Shown here in pieces: positions 11,314-19,900 of a DNA stretch of 64,000 nt. The translations under genes were made by a program, and so were the position numbers. Under the pieces are notes generated by a model that worked only from the letters and a program-made list of their open reading frames with translations, had not been told where the DNA came from and searched no databases. Where the stretch lies: the NCBI RefSeq assembly GCF_003590775.1, contig NZ_QYUM01000004.1, positions 620,001 through 684,000 on the forward strand, read 5' to 3'. The stretch's first letter is position 1. Every line of letters begins with the position of its first letter. Source of the stretch: Sphingomonas cavernae. GTDB lineage: Bacteria > Pseudomonadota > Alphaproteobacteria > Sphingomonadales > Sphingomonadaceae.

Positions 11314-11604
11314 TCAGCTTCTTTGCCAGTCAAAGGCCAGTGGCGCTTCGCGAAAGGCGAAGCGATCGAGATGGTCGGCAACCACCTGCTGCATGCGTCC
11401 GAGATCACCGTCCGCAGGGACGCTGACCTCGACACGTAAATGTTCGGGTTCCGCGGTCATCGTCGCCACCGCGCCGGTGGGGAAGTTCACCGTTCCGACT
11501 TCGGGAGTGAACTCCACAGGCATCTTGTGTGCCCAGTGCTTGCAGAGCTGCTGGAGATAGCGACTGCCATTGGTGGTGGGAACGCGGGCCGTGCTTGCCG
11601 TCAT
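11314..11604 (-). CDS. DUF2218 domain protein
   Basis: A 96-residue soluble protein recognisable as DUF2218 from its order of segments: RYLQQLCKHWAHK, a middle region ending MTAEPEHLRVEV, and a C-terminal DHLDRFAFREAPLAFDW. Its function is not established. Members often sit beside siderophore or metal-related genes or PadR regulators. It follows the PadR gene with a TAATG stop-start overlap, so translation is coupled and the two proteins are probably made together under PadR control. Confidence 0.8.
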   Translation of the reverse strand: MTASTARVPTTNGSRYLQQLCKHWAHKMPVEFTPEVGTVNFPTGAVATMTAEPEHLRVEVSVPADGDLGRMQQVVADHLDRFAFREAPLAFDWQRS

Positions 11605-12182
11605 TATTTCAGCCTTTCGATCTTCTGCGCCGCCTCATCGATGAGCGCGGCCACCTGGTGGAGCAGATCGATATCCACTTCCTCCTCGGCAAGCCGGTTC
11701 TGGAGCACGCTCTTGAGATTGCCCATCGCGCGCCGAACTGGCGCCGCCTCGGTCCGCGCACGCATCGCGCCCATCTCGGCAAGCCTGGCGAACAGCGCAT
11801 CGACCTCTTCGCGGCGCTCGTTCAGATGGTCCTCGCCAGCCTTGGTGATCGAGAACAGCTTCTTCGCGCCTTCGGATTTCTCCTCGTCGATCAGGCCCAT
11901 ATCCTCGAGCAGCGTCAGCGTGGGATAGATCACGCCCGGGCTCGGCGCATAGGCGCCGCCCGTCCGTTCCTCGATCTCGCGGATCAGGTCATAGCCGTGC
12001 CGCGGCTGCTCGCTGATCAGCTTAAGCAGGACCAGTCGAAGCTCGCCGCCGTCGAACACGCGCCGTCGACCGCGTCCACCGCCACGCTGTTCGCCCCAGC
12101 CATGACGGCCCCAGCCGCCTTGCCCGTGCATCGCATGAAATCCGCGCGGCCCGCAGCCGCGCCCGTTAAAAGTAAAAAACAT
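11604..12182 (-). CDS. PadR family transcriptional regulator
   Basis: Winged-helix repressor of the PadR family. The DNA-binding part is ELRLVLLKLISEQPRHGYDL through GVIYPTLTLLEDMGLI, and a C-terminal helical dimerisation region follows. The N-terminus is a Gly/Arg/His-rich tail (GGWGRHGWGEQRGGGRGRRR) of the kind seen in YqjI-type metal-responsive PadR proteins. I start at the ATG at 12182. The frame remains open upstream to 12239, but that would cover the probable operator. It is the first gene of a two-gene unit with DUF2218. The histidine-rich tail suggests metal sensing, which is an inference. Confidence 0.85.
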   Translation of the reverse strand: MFFTFNGRGCGPRGFHAMHGQGGWGRHGWGEQRGGGRGRRRVFDGGELRLVLLKLISEQPRHGYDLIREIEERTGGAYAPSPGVIYPTLTLLEDMGLIDEEKSEGAKKLFSITKAGEDHLNERREEVDALFARLAEMGAMRARTEAAPVRRAMGNLKSVLQNRLAEEEVDIDLLHQVAALIDEAAQKIERLK

Positions 12183-12218
12183 GAGAGAAGTTACCTTTCC
12201 GTGAGTCTCTGTGCGTCT

Positions 12219-12230
12219 AAGATATATCTT
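12219..12230. promoter_or_regulatory. Palindrome AAGATATATCTT, candidate PadR operator
   Basis: A perfect 12-bp palindrome lies 37 bases upstream of the PadR start, between padR and the divergent rarA. YqjI-type PadR regulators bind AT-rich inverted repeats in their own promoters, so autoregulation is the simplest reading. Confidence 0.5.
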
Positions 12231-12289
12231 GAAACACACTTAACAAGAGGCTGATGCATTTTTTTTCGAGGGCCCTATCTAGGGTGCCC

Positions 12290-13597
12290 ATGGCCGATCT
12301 CTTCGCCCCCGCCCCTTCCGAGACCGCAGATGCGGCAAGCGTGCCGCTTGCCGATCGCCTGCGTCCACAACGGCTCGAGGATGTCGTCGGTCAGGAACAT
12401 CTGACCGGCCCCGAAGGCGCGATCGGCCGGATGGTCGCGGCGGGACGGCTCTCCTCGATGATCCTCTGGGGGCCCCCGGGCACCGGCAAGACTACGATCG
12501 CCCGGCTGCTGGCCGATGCCGTGGGCCTGCGCTTCGTCGCGATCTCGGCAGTCTTCTCGGGTGTCGCCGACCTCAAAAAGGCCTTTGCCGAGGCGCGCGA
12601 GCATGCGCGCATGGGGCATCGTACGCTGCTGTTCGTTGACGAGATCCATCGCTTCAACCGCGCACAGCAGGACGGCTTTCTTCCCTATGTGGAGGATGGA
12701 ACGGTGACGCTGGTCGGCGCCACCACCGAAAATCCCAGTTTCGAGCTCAACGCCGCGCTTCTCAGCCGCGCGCAGGTGCTGATCCTCAACCGTCTCGACG
12801 GCGCTGCGCTCGAAACGCTGCTCGCACGCGCCGAGGAACTTGAGGACCGCGAAATTCCTCTTACTGCCGACGCACGCGCCGCGATGATCGCAAGCGCCGA
12901 CGGCGACGGCCGCTTTGTGCTCAACCAGGTCGAAACGCTGTTCTCGGTCCAGATCGACGAGCCGCTCGATCCCGCGGGGCTCGCCGCCTTCCTCCATCGC
13001 CGCGTTGCGGTCTATGACAAGGATCGCGAGGGCCACTACAACCTGATCTCCGCACTGCACAAATCACTGCGCGGCTCCGATCCGCAGGCGGCGCTCTACT
13101 ATCTCGCGCGAATGCTCACCGCGGGCGAGGAGCCGCTTTACGTGCTGCGCCGGCTCGTCCGCTTCGCCTCGGAGGACATCGGCCTTGCCGATCCGCAGGC
13201 GCTCGTCCAGTGCCTTGCCGCCAAGGACGCATACGAGTTCCTTGGGTCTCCCGAGGGAGAACTCGCGATTGCGCAGGCGTGCCTCTATCTCGCCACGGCG
13301 CCCAAATCGAACGCGGCATACAAGGCGCAAAAGGCGGCATGGAAGTCGGCGCGCGACACCGGATCGCTGATGCCACCCAAAAACATCCTCAACGCGCCCA
13401 CCAAGCTCATGAAGCAGATCGGTTATGGCAAGGATTATGCCTATGATCATGACGCCGACGAGGGCTTTTCGGGCGACAATTACTGGCCCGAGGAAATGCG
13501 GCCGCAGACCTATTACGAGCCGGTGGACCGCGGTTTCGAGAAGCGGATCGGGGAACGATTGGCCTATTGGGAGGAATTGCGTGCAAAGAAGCGTTAG
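12290..13597 (+). CDS. rarA: Replication-associated recombination protein A (AAA+ ATPase)
   Basis: Clamp-loader-like AAA+ ATPase (RarA/MgsA) that acts at stalled replication forks. Walker A is GPPGTGKTT at about 61-69, Walker B is LLFVDEIHRFN at about 113-123, sensor 1 is ATTENPSFELN, and the C-terminal tetramerisation region carries the conserved GSDPQAALYYLARM and YAYDHDADEGFSGDNYWPEEM. I use the ATG at 12290. An upstream in-frame ATG at 12254 adds 12 unrelated residues. The 3' end overlaps the start of the serine hydrolase gene by 17 bases. Confidence 0.93.
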   Translation: MADLFAPAPSETADAASVPLADRLRPQRLEDVVGQEHLTGPEGAIGRMVAAGRLSSMILWGPPGTGKTTIARLLADAVGLRFVAISAVFSGVADLKKAFAEAREHARMGHRTLLFVDEIHRFNRAQQDGFLPYVEDGTVTLVGATTENPSFELNAALLSRAQVLILNRLDGAALETLLARAEELEDREIPLTADARAAMIASADGDGRFVLNQVETLFSVQIDEPLDPAGLAAFLHRRVAVYDKDREGHYNLISALHKSLRGSDPQAALYYLARMLTAGEEPLYVLRRLVRFASEDIGLADPQALVQCLAAKDAYEFLGSPEGELAIAQACLYLATAPKSNAAYKAQKAAWKSARDTGSLMPPKNILNAPTKLMKQIGYGKDYAYDHDADEGFSGDNYWPEEMRPQTYYEPVDRGFEKRIGERLAYWEELRAKKR

Positions 13598-14939
13598 TGT
13601 TGCCCTCGCCCTTCTGATCGCCGCGCCCGCCGCGGCCCAACCCAAGGAACCGACCACTTACGACCGCGCGATCGCCGCGGGGTACAAGGCGCTGACCTTG
13701 TGCAGCGGCATGTTCAACGGCGGTAGAACACAGGCGCAGATCGAGGCGCTGGAGCTCAAGGGCATTTATCCGCAATATGATGCGCTCCTGCCGACGCTGA
13801 AGGCAGAGGTTTCGGAACTTGGCGTCGCCGTCGGTTTTGACGCCATGCTGCCTCCGCGCTTTGCGGGCTGGGCGCCGGGAAGAGGCTGCACCATCGCCCC
13901 GATTGGCAGCACGCCCCCAGCGCATCTCGTAACCCTTCGCGAAATGCCCCCGAGCGAGAAGGCCGTCGAACCGCGCTGGCCTCAAGGCGATGCCGGTATC
14001 ACGGTACGAACCCCCGCCAGACTAGCGGCCGTCGCCCAGCGCGCGTTTGATGAAAAGAGCTATGGCACCGGCACGACGACGGGGCTAGTCGTCGTCCGCA
14101 ATGGCAGGATCATTGCTGAAAACTATGCCGACGGTTTTGGACCGAAGGTCTCGCAGCGCACCTGGTCGGTTGCAAAGAGCCTGACAGGAACCCTGATCGG
14201 CGCAGCCGTCCAAAGGGGCCTGCTATCAGCCGACCAGAAGAGCGGCGTTCCCGAGTGGCAGACCGATGGCGATCCACGCCGGAACATCACGATCGACCAG
14301 CTTCTGCGCATGGCGAGCGGGCTGCACAGCGAGACTGCCGGCAACCGCACCGATGCTCTCTATTTCGGCGGGACGACGGTGACGCAGGAAGTGACCGCAT
14401 GGCCGCTCGACGCAATGCCGGGCACGCGCTTCCGCTATGCGAACAACGACATCGTTCTTGTCATGCGGGCGCTTCGGGCGAAAGCTGGCGACGAAGTCTA
14501 TGCGACCTTTCCGCAAACGGAATTGTTCGACAAGATCGGCATGACCCGCACCGTCGCCGAAACCGACTGGCAGGGCAATTTCATCCTTTCCAGTCAGGTC
14601 TGGTCCACCGCGCGCGACCTTGCGCGTTTCGGACTGCTCTATCTCAATGACGGCGTCTGGAACGACGAGCGCATCCTGCCCGAAGGGTGGGTGAAGTACG
14701 TAACCACGCCGTCCGGCCCACAGCCCGAGGGCGAGTTCGGCTATGGCGCCACCTTCTGGCTGATGAGCAAATCGCCCGGCGTCCCGGCCGACACGTTCGC
14801 CGCCTTCGGCAATCGCGGGCAATATGTCGTGATCGTTCCCAGCCGCAAGGTCGTGATCGTGCGTCGCGGCGAGGATCCGGCAGGGGCGCGCTTTGACATC
14901 GCGCAGTTCACCGCAGACGTGCTGGCGGCGCTCGAATGA
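13581..14939 (+). CDS. Secreted beta-lactamase-family serine hydrolase
   Basis: Penicillin-binding-protein-like serine hydrolase of the class C/esterase EstB type. It has a signal peptide (VSVALALLIAAPAAA). The nucleophile motif is SVAK at 196-199, the second motif is YANND (Y-x-N), and a C-terminal RGQYVVIVP segment takes the place of KTG. The GTG start at 13581 is chosen because GAGGA lies just upstream and it opens directly into the signal peptide. The frame continues upstream inside rarA, but that part is a shadow. The substrate is unknown: esterase, amidase or D-amino peptidase are all possible. It overlaps rarA and the next gene (ATGA), so it belongs to a compact operon. Confidence 0.83.
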   Translation: MQRSVSVALALLIAAPAAAQPKEPTTYDRAIAAGYKALTLCSGMFNGGRTQAQIEALELKGIYPQYDALLPTLKAEVSELGVAVGFDAMLPPRFAGWAPGRGCTIAPIGSTPPAHLVTLREMPPSEKAVEPRWPQGDAGITVRTPARLAAVAQRAFDEKSYGTGTTTGLVVVRNGRIIAENYADGFGPKVSQRTWSVAKSLTGTLIGAAVQRGLLSADQKSGVPEWQTDGDPRRNITIDQLLRMASGLHSETAGNRTDALYFGGTTVTQEVTAWPLDAMPGTRFRYANNDIVLVMRALRAKAGDEVYATFPQTELFDKIGMTRTVAETDWQGNFILSSQVWSTARDLARFGLLYLNDGVWNDERILPEGWVKYVTTPSGPQPEGEFGYGATFWLMSKSPGVPADTFAAFGNRGQYVVIVPSRKVVIVRRGEDPAGARFDIAQFTADVLAALE

Positions 14940-15277
14940 AGGACTGGGACGAGGTCGTCGCCGTTGCGTGCGCGCTTCCCGATGTGGAGATGGCGTCCTT
15001 TTACGGCGCGCTTTGTCCCAAGGTGAACGGCAAGGCCTTTGTCTCGCCCGGTCGCGAACAGGGCAGCTTCTGCCTGCTCGTCAGCATGGATGAGAAGTTG
15101 CTGCTGATGGAAACCGATCCGGCGACCTTCTGGGAAACCGATCACTATCGCAATTATCCCGCCATCCTCGTCCGCTTCGGAACCGACGCGCATGAGCGCA
15201 TCCGGACCTATATCCAGCGCGCCTGGTGGGACCGCGCCAAAAAGGTGCAGCGTCAGGCATTCGGGGACCGCCCTTGA
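14936..15277 (+). CDS. MmcQ/YjbR family protein, first copy
   Basis: A 113-residue protein of the YjbR double-wing fold. Typical pieces are VACALPDVEMASFYG at the N-terminus, the central AFVSPGREQGSFCLLVSMDEK, and the C-terminal RIRTYIQRAWWDRAKK. The family is described as DNA-binding-like but has no settled function. Its ATG overlaps the serine hydrolase stop, and its own stop overlaps the next gene, which is a diverged paralogue. The two look like a tandem duplication. Confidence 0.8.
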   Translation: MKDWDEVVAVACALPDVEMASFYGALCPKVNGKAFVSPGREQGSFCLLVSMDEKLLLMETDPATFWETDHYRNYPAILVRFGTDAHERIRTYIQRAWWDRAKKVQRQAFGDRP

Positions 15278-15624
15278 GCTTCGAGTGGGACGCAGCGATT
15301 GCGTTTGCAATGACGCTGCCCGGCGTGACCATGGGCACGGGTGCCAGGGGATCGATCAGCCCACAGGTGCGCGGTCAGCAGATTGTCTCGCAGGGCCGCG
15401 CACCCGGCACCTATGTGCTGCGCGCCACCCGCGAGGAGATCGAGATACTCAAGCAGACCGATCCCGCCTGTTTCTGGCAGACGCCGCAATATGAAGGCTG
15501 GCCCTGTGTGCTCGTCAACGCCGGCGCTGCCGATCCTGAACGGATGCGGATTCTGATCGAACGCGCCTGGTGGGATCGCGCCTCGAACAATCAGCGGGCG
15601 GAGCGCGGTGGCGAACGTCCCTGA
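15274..15624 (+). CDS. MmcQ/YjbR family protein, second copy
   Basis: A diverged tandem paralogue of the preceding gene, with the same order: AIAFAMTLPGVTMG, a core ending LKQTDPACFWQTPQY, and RMRILIERAWWDRASN near the end. I choose the TTG at 15274 because it overlaps the previous stop (TTGA) and yields a protein of family length. An in-frame ATG at 15226 lies inside the first copy and adds an unrelated stretch. Its 3' end overlaps the next gene by 17 bases. Confidence 0.72.
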   Translation: MSFEWDAAIAFAMTLPGVTMGTGARGSISPQVRGQQIVSQGRAPGTYVLRATREEIEILKQTDPACFWQTPQYEGWPCVLVNAGAADPERMRILIERAWWDRASNNQRAERGGERP

Positions 15625-16474
15625 CCATTTCACGCGCTTTGCGGCCATAGACTGGTCGGGCGCCAAGGGCAGCGCGCATAGGGGCATCGCTCTGGCGCAT
15701 TGCGAGGCGGGCGACGCCGCGCCCGTGCTGATCGATCCGCCGGGCCGCGCCTGGTCGCGCGAGCGCATAGCCGAATGGATCGAGGCGCGTGCCGATGAGC
15801 CGCTTCTGATCGGCTTCGACTTCAGCTTCGCACCGCCACGCATCGCGCGCGGCAGCTACCTGCCCGGCGACACGGTGCCCCAAACCGCCAAGCGCTTCTG
15901 GGACTATGTCGATGCGCGCTGCGACGACGCCGATCTGGGGGCCGCGAGCTTTCTCGAGTCGCATCATCGCCGCCATTTCTATTTCGGCGCCGCCGACGGT
16001 CGAAAGGCCGACTATATGCATCTGCGCACCTGCGAAGCGCATTATAATGCAGGCGGCGGCGGCAAGCCCTCGACCGTCTATGACGCGATCGGCGCTGCCC
16101 AGGTGGCCAAGGCCAGCTTCGCGGGCATGCGCACGCTGGCACGCCTCAGCCGCACCCTGCCCGTCTGGCCGTTCGATCCTGCGCCCGCGCGTGGCGCGCT
16201 CGTTGTCGAGATCTACACCGCGATAGCCGCGCGGGCCGCCGGGCTGGGCAAGGGGCTGAGCAAAATCCGCACGCCCGACGCGCTCGACGCCGCGCTGGCA
16301 AGCTTCGGCTCCGCGCCCCATATCCCGCTTGCCCGCTACGACGATCATGCGACCGACGCGATCCTCGCCGCAGCGTGGCTGCGCGTCAGCGCGAAGAACC
16401 CGGCGCTGTGGCAGCCGACGCCACTCAATCAAGAGATCGCGCGTTCGGAGGGCTGGACCTTTGGCGTGGTTTGA
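15608..16474 (+). CDS. Predicted RNase H-like fold protein (DUF429-like)
   Basis: A 288-residue protein of unknown function. The opening FAAIDWSGAKGSAHRGIAL resembles the first beta strand with catalytic Asp of RNase H-fold nucleases, LLIGFDFSFAPP supplies a second acidic strand, LVVEIYTAIAAR carries a Glu, and DDHATDAILAAAWLR ends with the typical C-terminal Asp helix. These are the hallmarks of DUF429-type predicted nucleases, though overall similarity is only suggestive. The GTG start at 15608 has GGAG four bases upstream. It is the last gene of a coupled operon and ends 18 bases before the tRNA. Confidence 0.6.
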   Translation: MANVPDHFTRFAAIDWSGAKGSAHRGIALAHCEAGDAAPVLIDPPGRAWSRERIAEWIEARADEPLLIGFDFSFAPPRIARGSYLPGDTVPQTAKRFWDYVDARCDDADLGAASFLESHHRRHFYFGAADGRKADYMHLRTCEAHYNAGGGGKPSTVYDAIGAAQVAKASFAGMRTLARLSRTLPVWPFDPAPARGALVVEIYTAIAARAAGLGKGLSKIRTPDALDAALASFGSAPHIPLARYDDHATDAILAAAWLRVSAKNPALWQPTPLNQEIARSEGWTFGVV

Positions 16475-16492
16475 AGCATTGGAGCGATCCGG

Positions 16493-16567
16493 GCCGGATT
16501 AGCACAGTGGTAGTGCAGCGGTTTTGTAAACCGAAGGTCGGGGGTTCGAATCCCTCATCCGGCACCA
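16493..16567 (+). tRNA. tRNA-Thr(TGT), left copy
   Basis: Complete cloverleaf with CCA encoded. The acceptor stem is GCCGGAT/ATCCGGC (7 of 7 pairs), the D stem is GCAC/GTGC, the anticodon loop TTTGTAA gives anticodon TGT, and the T arm is GGGGG-TTCGAAT-CCCTC. It is the left boundary of the genomic island, with an integrase remnant starting about 95 bases downstream. Confidence 0.95.
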
Positions 16568-16571
16568 CCCC
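16508..16571 (+). repeat. Island attachment-site direct repeat, left (attL-like)
   Basis: Sixty-four bases, running from the D loop of the tRNA to four bases past CCA, are identical to 30633-30696 in the same orientation. Integrases of tRNA-targeting islands recombine at such 3' tRNA segments. Confidence 0.8.
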
Positions 16572-16574
16572 TCT

Positions 16575-16595
16575 CCAAGGCGCTTAGAACCTTGG
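16575..16595 (+). terminator. Short hairpin after the left tRNA
   Basis: CCAAGG and CCTTGG form a 6-bp stem around a 9-base loop immediately beyond the attachment repeat. No T tract follows, so termination is only possible. Confidence 0.3.
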
Positions 16596-16661
16596 AACAC
16601 ACTGGAAAAACAAGGCTTTCTACGGTCGCCTGCTACAATCGTAGCAGCGAAGGAACGATCA

Positions 16662-17120
16662 ATGTGCAGATACCTCCACGGCCCTCGGGACAATGGCATG
16701 TACTATTTCCGCAGGCCGACCCCAGAGGCGCTGAGGCCGATCATCGACAAGCGGGAGTTCTTCTTCTCCCTCAGGACTAAGGACAAGGACGCAGCCAAGC
16801 GCCTGTTACCGTATCATGAGATTGAGACGCAGCGGGAACTGGATGCAGTTCAGGCCGAGCTTGCTGTCCGAGAGGTCGCTGCCCTTCCCGTAGCCACACC
16901 CTCTCCGGCGCAGCTAGACGCCGAGCGGGCGCAAGCCGATTGGGAGGAGGAGAACGCCGCCTTTTGGGTGCAGTTCACTCAGGAGCAAGAGGCGCAAAAG
17001 GCGCGGCAGGCAGCCCGCCAACCGCACAAGGAAGCGTGGGAAAGAAGGGCGCGCGGTTCCACAGCGGAGATGCGCCCCGGCGATGCCGCCATTGTCGATC
17101 TACTGAGGGAGGCGCGTAGG
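16662..17120 (+). pseudogene. Truncated tyrosine-type integrase (N-terminal part)
   Basis: The protein begins MCRYLHGPRDNGMYYFRRP, the N-terminal arm of phage/island integrases (DUF6538-like region), and continues into an acidic alpha-helical SAM-like region (RALADVEE-type, here DAERAQADWEEENAAFWVQ). The catalytic domain with Arg-His-Arg-Tyr is missing. Around 17120 recognisable coding ends where the opposite-strand gene begins. Its position beside the tRNA 3' end and its orientation are those expected of an island integrase. The island therefore cannot move with its own enzyme. Confidence 0.75.
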
Positions 17121-17595
17121 GATAGCCATCCGGGAATGTTACCTCCAAGCGGCCGGTGGGATAACGCCTTACCGATAACTGCCCAAACTCTGCGGCGATG
17201 AACTTACCTTCCCGCTCCGCCTTCTTGCGGGCAAGCAGGTCTAAGTGTCCGTCCTTGCTGCGCGAGACGATAGGCGACACTCCCGCCTTCACGCGCTCGA
17301 AGTTCTCGCCGCCGCGCCTCAGGTGACAGCCGTAGCAGGACCGATCGCGGGTCCGCTTCTTGAAGCTGCCGCACTTGGCGCAGGGGCGCTCCAAGGCGAT
17401 GTAGAAGGGCACGCCGTCGAGAAAGGCCGAGAACCGATCGGCGCTCGACACACGCACTCTCAGCGCCTCCAGAAAGCCATGGTCGGCTTGGCAGAGCCGC
17501 CGCTGACGGGCGTCCAGCTTGTCGGCGCGCGGCTGGCGATGATGGAGGGTAAAGCGAGCGTCCGCCCGAGGCCCGACGCGCCTATTTTGTCCCAT
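17121..17595 (-). CDS. Hypothetical zinc-ribbon protein, C-terminus fused to integrase antisense
   Basis: Not recognised by family. The ATG at 17595 opens a basic protein with a four-cysteine motif (PCAKCG then SCYGCHLRR), which suggests a small zinc ribbon, followed by a Lys/Arg/Glu helix (LARKKAEREGKF) and a beta-rich end LEVTFPDGYP. The frame stays open to 16975, but the last 48 residues are antisense to the integrase remnant, so the native C-terminus was probably lost in the same deletion. A perfect 7-bp hairpin (CTTCTAC/GTAGAAG) lies just upstream at 17606-17622. Such small ribbon proteins are common on phages and islands. Confidence 0.45.
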
Positions 17596-17643
17596 TTCTA
17601 TGTCTCTTCTACGAAGTAGAAGAAGAGAGGTTGCCCGCTACCA

Positions 17644-18075
17644 TCATGGCTCGCAGTGCATCGACCTGTAGCTTGCGTCGCCGAACAGTCCTACGCGCTC
17701 GATCTCCCCGTTAGTCGCCCAGCGCGCCGAACCATAGGTGGTGACATGCCGGGCTTGGCGCGCGCGCCAGAGCGAACCGGTAATGGCGGCGGCACAACCG
17801 AGAAAGCCACTGGCGCCGGCGAGTGTCCCCGCCTTGTCGAAGACATGCGGCGCGTACGCCTCGTAATGATACCACCACGGAAAGATCGCCCACGGCCGAT
17901 AGACCGGCAGTTCGCCAAGCGCGAACCAGGGAGGGCCGAGCTTTGCCTGATAGCCAAGCATCGCGGCCGTCCATTGGGTCGCCGTCCACACGCCGACGAT
18001 AACGATGCCGAAGATGACGAGGATCTGACCTATCAGCAGCTTGGTGGGCGTCAACACGGCTCTCCCGCCAGACAC
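17644..18075 (-). pseudogene. Conjugal coupling protein TraG/VirD4, N-terminal fragment
   Basis: About 140 residues matching the N-terminus of the VirD4/TraG type IV coupling protein: a first membrane segment (IGQILVIFGIVIVGVWTA), a periplasmic loop with PWFALGELPVYRPW and PWWYHYEAYAP, a second membrane segment (LAGASGFLGCAAAITGSLW), then the cytoplasmic ARHVTTYGSARWA. The Walker A and B ATPase domains of the usual 600-plus residue protein are absent. The remnant shows that the island was once conjugative. It is on the same strand as the relaxase remnant 9.6 kb to the right. Confidence 0.82.
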
Positions 18076-18185
18076 CGGATGCGTCCAGGTTCAAGCCGCG
18101 ATCATCAGGCCGGCGCCCCGAACCTCATATGGCGGTCTTGAGGCGCCAAGGCGCGCCATGAAGCAGCTCGCTACCTGAGCGGGAG

Positions 18186-19175
18186 CTATGTGTTTGGTCC
18201 CGCGGAGTGGTGATACGGATCGATTTTGAATCGATCGGGCTCTTCTGTCCAGATGCGAGCGACGTATTCGAAGGGGGTTAGGCCACGTAGCGTCTTGAGC
18301 CGGCGGGCGTGATTGTAGGCATCGATGAAGAGCCGGAGATGCTGTCGGAGCTGGTCGTGGCTGTCGTAATGGTAGCGCTTGACGGTGGCGTCCTTGATCG
18401 TCCGGTTCATCCGTTCGACCTGCCCGTTGGTCCACGGATGGTTCGGCTTGGTCAGCCGGTGCTCGATCTCGTGACGCCAGCAAGCGCGATCGAAGGGGTG
18501 GCCGCGCCAGCGGGCGGTCGGGCCATCGCGGTTCTTCGGCAGGTCGGCAAACTGGATGCCGTTATCGGTCAGCACCGTGTGGATGTCGTAGGGTACGGCC
18601 TCGACCAGTTCGTCGAGGAAAGCGGCGGCCGTAACTGTGTTCGCCTTGTCCGCCAGCCTGGCAAAGGCGAGCTTCGAGGTGCGATCGATCGCAACGAAGA
18701 GGTAAAGCTTGCCCTCCTCGGTGCGGACCTCGGCAATGTCGATGTGGAAGTAACCGATCGGGTAGGCATTGAACTTCTTCTTCGCCGGCCCTTCGACTTC
18801 GCTCAGGAGAGCCTTGTCGCCCTCGATCTCCGGCAGCCGGCTGATGCCATGGCGCTGCAGGCAGCGGTGGAGTGCTGAACGGGTGAGGTGCGGGATCGTC
18901 GGCTGCAAGCCGTAAAGGCAGTCGTCGAGCGGCAGCAGCGTGTGGCGCCGGAACGCCACAATCATCGCCTCTTCTTTTATCGTCAGTACAGTGGAATGAA
19001 TGGCCTTCGGCCCCATCGGCGCGTCCGCAACGCTCGTCCGCTTGCGCCACTTCTGGACCGTGGTCGGGCTGATGCCGTGACGCTTGGCCAGCGCCCTCAC
19101 GCTCTCTTCACTCCGCTGTATCGCTCGACGGACCGCCTCAGTCGTTCGGGCGCTGCCGTGTAAAATCTGCCCCAT
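18186..19175 (-). CDS. IS481 family transposase
   Basis: A 329-residue DDE transposase. The N-terminal helix-turn-helix (SVRALAKRHGISPTTVQKW) precedes the rve catalytic core with Asp in YFHIDIAEVR, Asp in VLTDNGIQF and Glu in NGQVERMNRTIKD. The reading frame has no stop inside the element. It leaves through the left inverted repeat and ends at a TAG supplied by the flanking CTA. The transposase looks intact. Confidence 0.93.
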   Translation of the reverse strand: MGQILHGSARTTEAVRRAIQRSEESVRALAKRHGISPTTVQKWRKRTSVADAPMGPKAIHSTVLTIKEEAMIVAFRRHTLLPLDDCLYGLQPTIPHLTRSALHRCLQRHGISRLPEIEGDKALLSEVEGPAKKKFNAYPIGYFHIDIAEVRTEEGKLYLFVAIDRTSKLAFARLADKANTVTAAAFLDELVEAVPYDIHTVLTDNGIQFADLPKNRDGPTARWRGHPFDRACWRHEIEHRLTKPNHPWTNGQVERMNRTIKDATVKRYHYDSHDQLRQHLRLFIDAYNHARRLKTLRGLTPFEYVARIWTEEPDRFKIDPYHHSAGPNT

Positions 19176-19231
19176 AGCTCCTCCCGCCAGATAGGATGAT
19201 TATCCGTATCACCACTCCGCGGGACCAAACA
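18191..19231 (-). mobile_element. IS481-family insertion sequence (1041 bp)
   Basis: Perfect terminal inverted repeats of about 30 bases begin TGTTTGGTCCCGCGGAGTGG at 18191 and, on the other strand, at 19231. The right flank is CTAG and the left flank CTAT, close to the CTAG target preference known for IS481 elements. No clean target duplication is seen. Confidence 0.9.
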
Positions 19232-19900
19232 CCTAGCGTCCATGCCGGTCGTTCGACCGCTCTGCCGAATGTCTACAAGCGATCGTTCCTCTGGGTATCG
19301 CCAGCCAACCGAGATTGTTCGAAATGTCGGTTGCCGACAGTCTGGAATTGAGGGCCATCGAGGAAGCGGTCGTTCATTCAGGTCGACAATCAACGCCGCG
19401 GTTTTGTCCGCTTCGTCGACGATCCGGACAGTCAGCAATGGGACAGCGATCGAGGTAAGCCGACGTTCGTTCAGGTCGGATGCGCACGTCACCCTCCGTC
19501 GGATGTCCAGAAAGTCCGGTTTTGCGAGGAAATTTACCAAGCCGGACGTTGGACGCGTTTGGCCTCAAACTGCGGCGGCAGCAAACATCGGCTCATTTTC
19601 TGAAGAGGTGGATAAGGATATCGTCGTCAAAGAAACTACCTCGCTTTCACGACGAAATAAAGCCTCTGGCCTTCAACCAGGTTACGAACTCAAGATTCGC
19701 ATCTGTGCTTGCGATCCTCGGCGTAATGCCGCCGCATCATCAAGCCTCCATCCCAACGGGAAGCCTGAATCACGCTGACCCGCAAATCTCAAGCCGGTTT
19801 ATGAGTTCGCGCCCTAGTCCCGCGGTTCTTCTGACGAAGCGGCTGTCTGTGAGCCGAGAGCAGACATCTCACAATTCGACTGTGAAGCCTCCAAATCACT
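19232..19900. other. 669-bp non-coding stretch
   Basis: Short open frames on both strands show no protein-like composition. Fragments of the type CGTTCRTTCAGGTCG recur near 19371 and 19465, as in decayed sphingomonad intergenic DNA. I see no gene, RNA or clear signal. Confidence 0.5.

Noticed and set aside
16499-16699. Small minus-strand frame containing RMRDSNPRPSVYKTAALP
   Set aside because: This is the well-known spurious peptide read from the antisense of a tRNA gene.
18181-19240. A target-site duplication around the IS481 element
   Set aside because: Left flank CTAT and right flank CTAG are similar but not an exact duplicate, so none is claimed.
19232-19778. Open frames on both strands after IS481
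   Set aside because: They overlap each other, extend into the IS, and show no family pattern or ribosome site.
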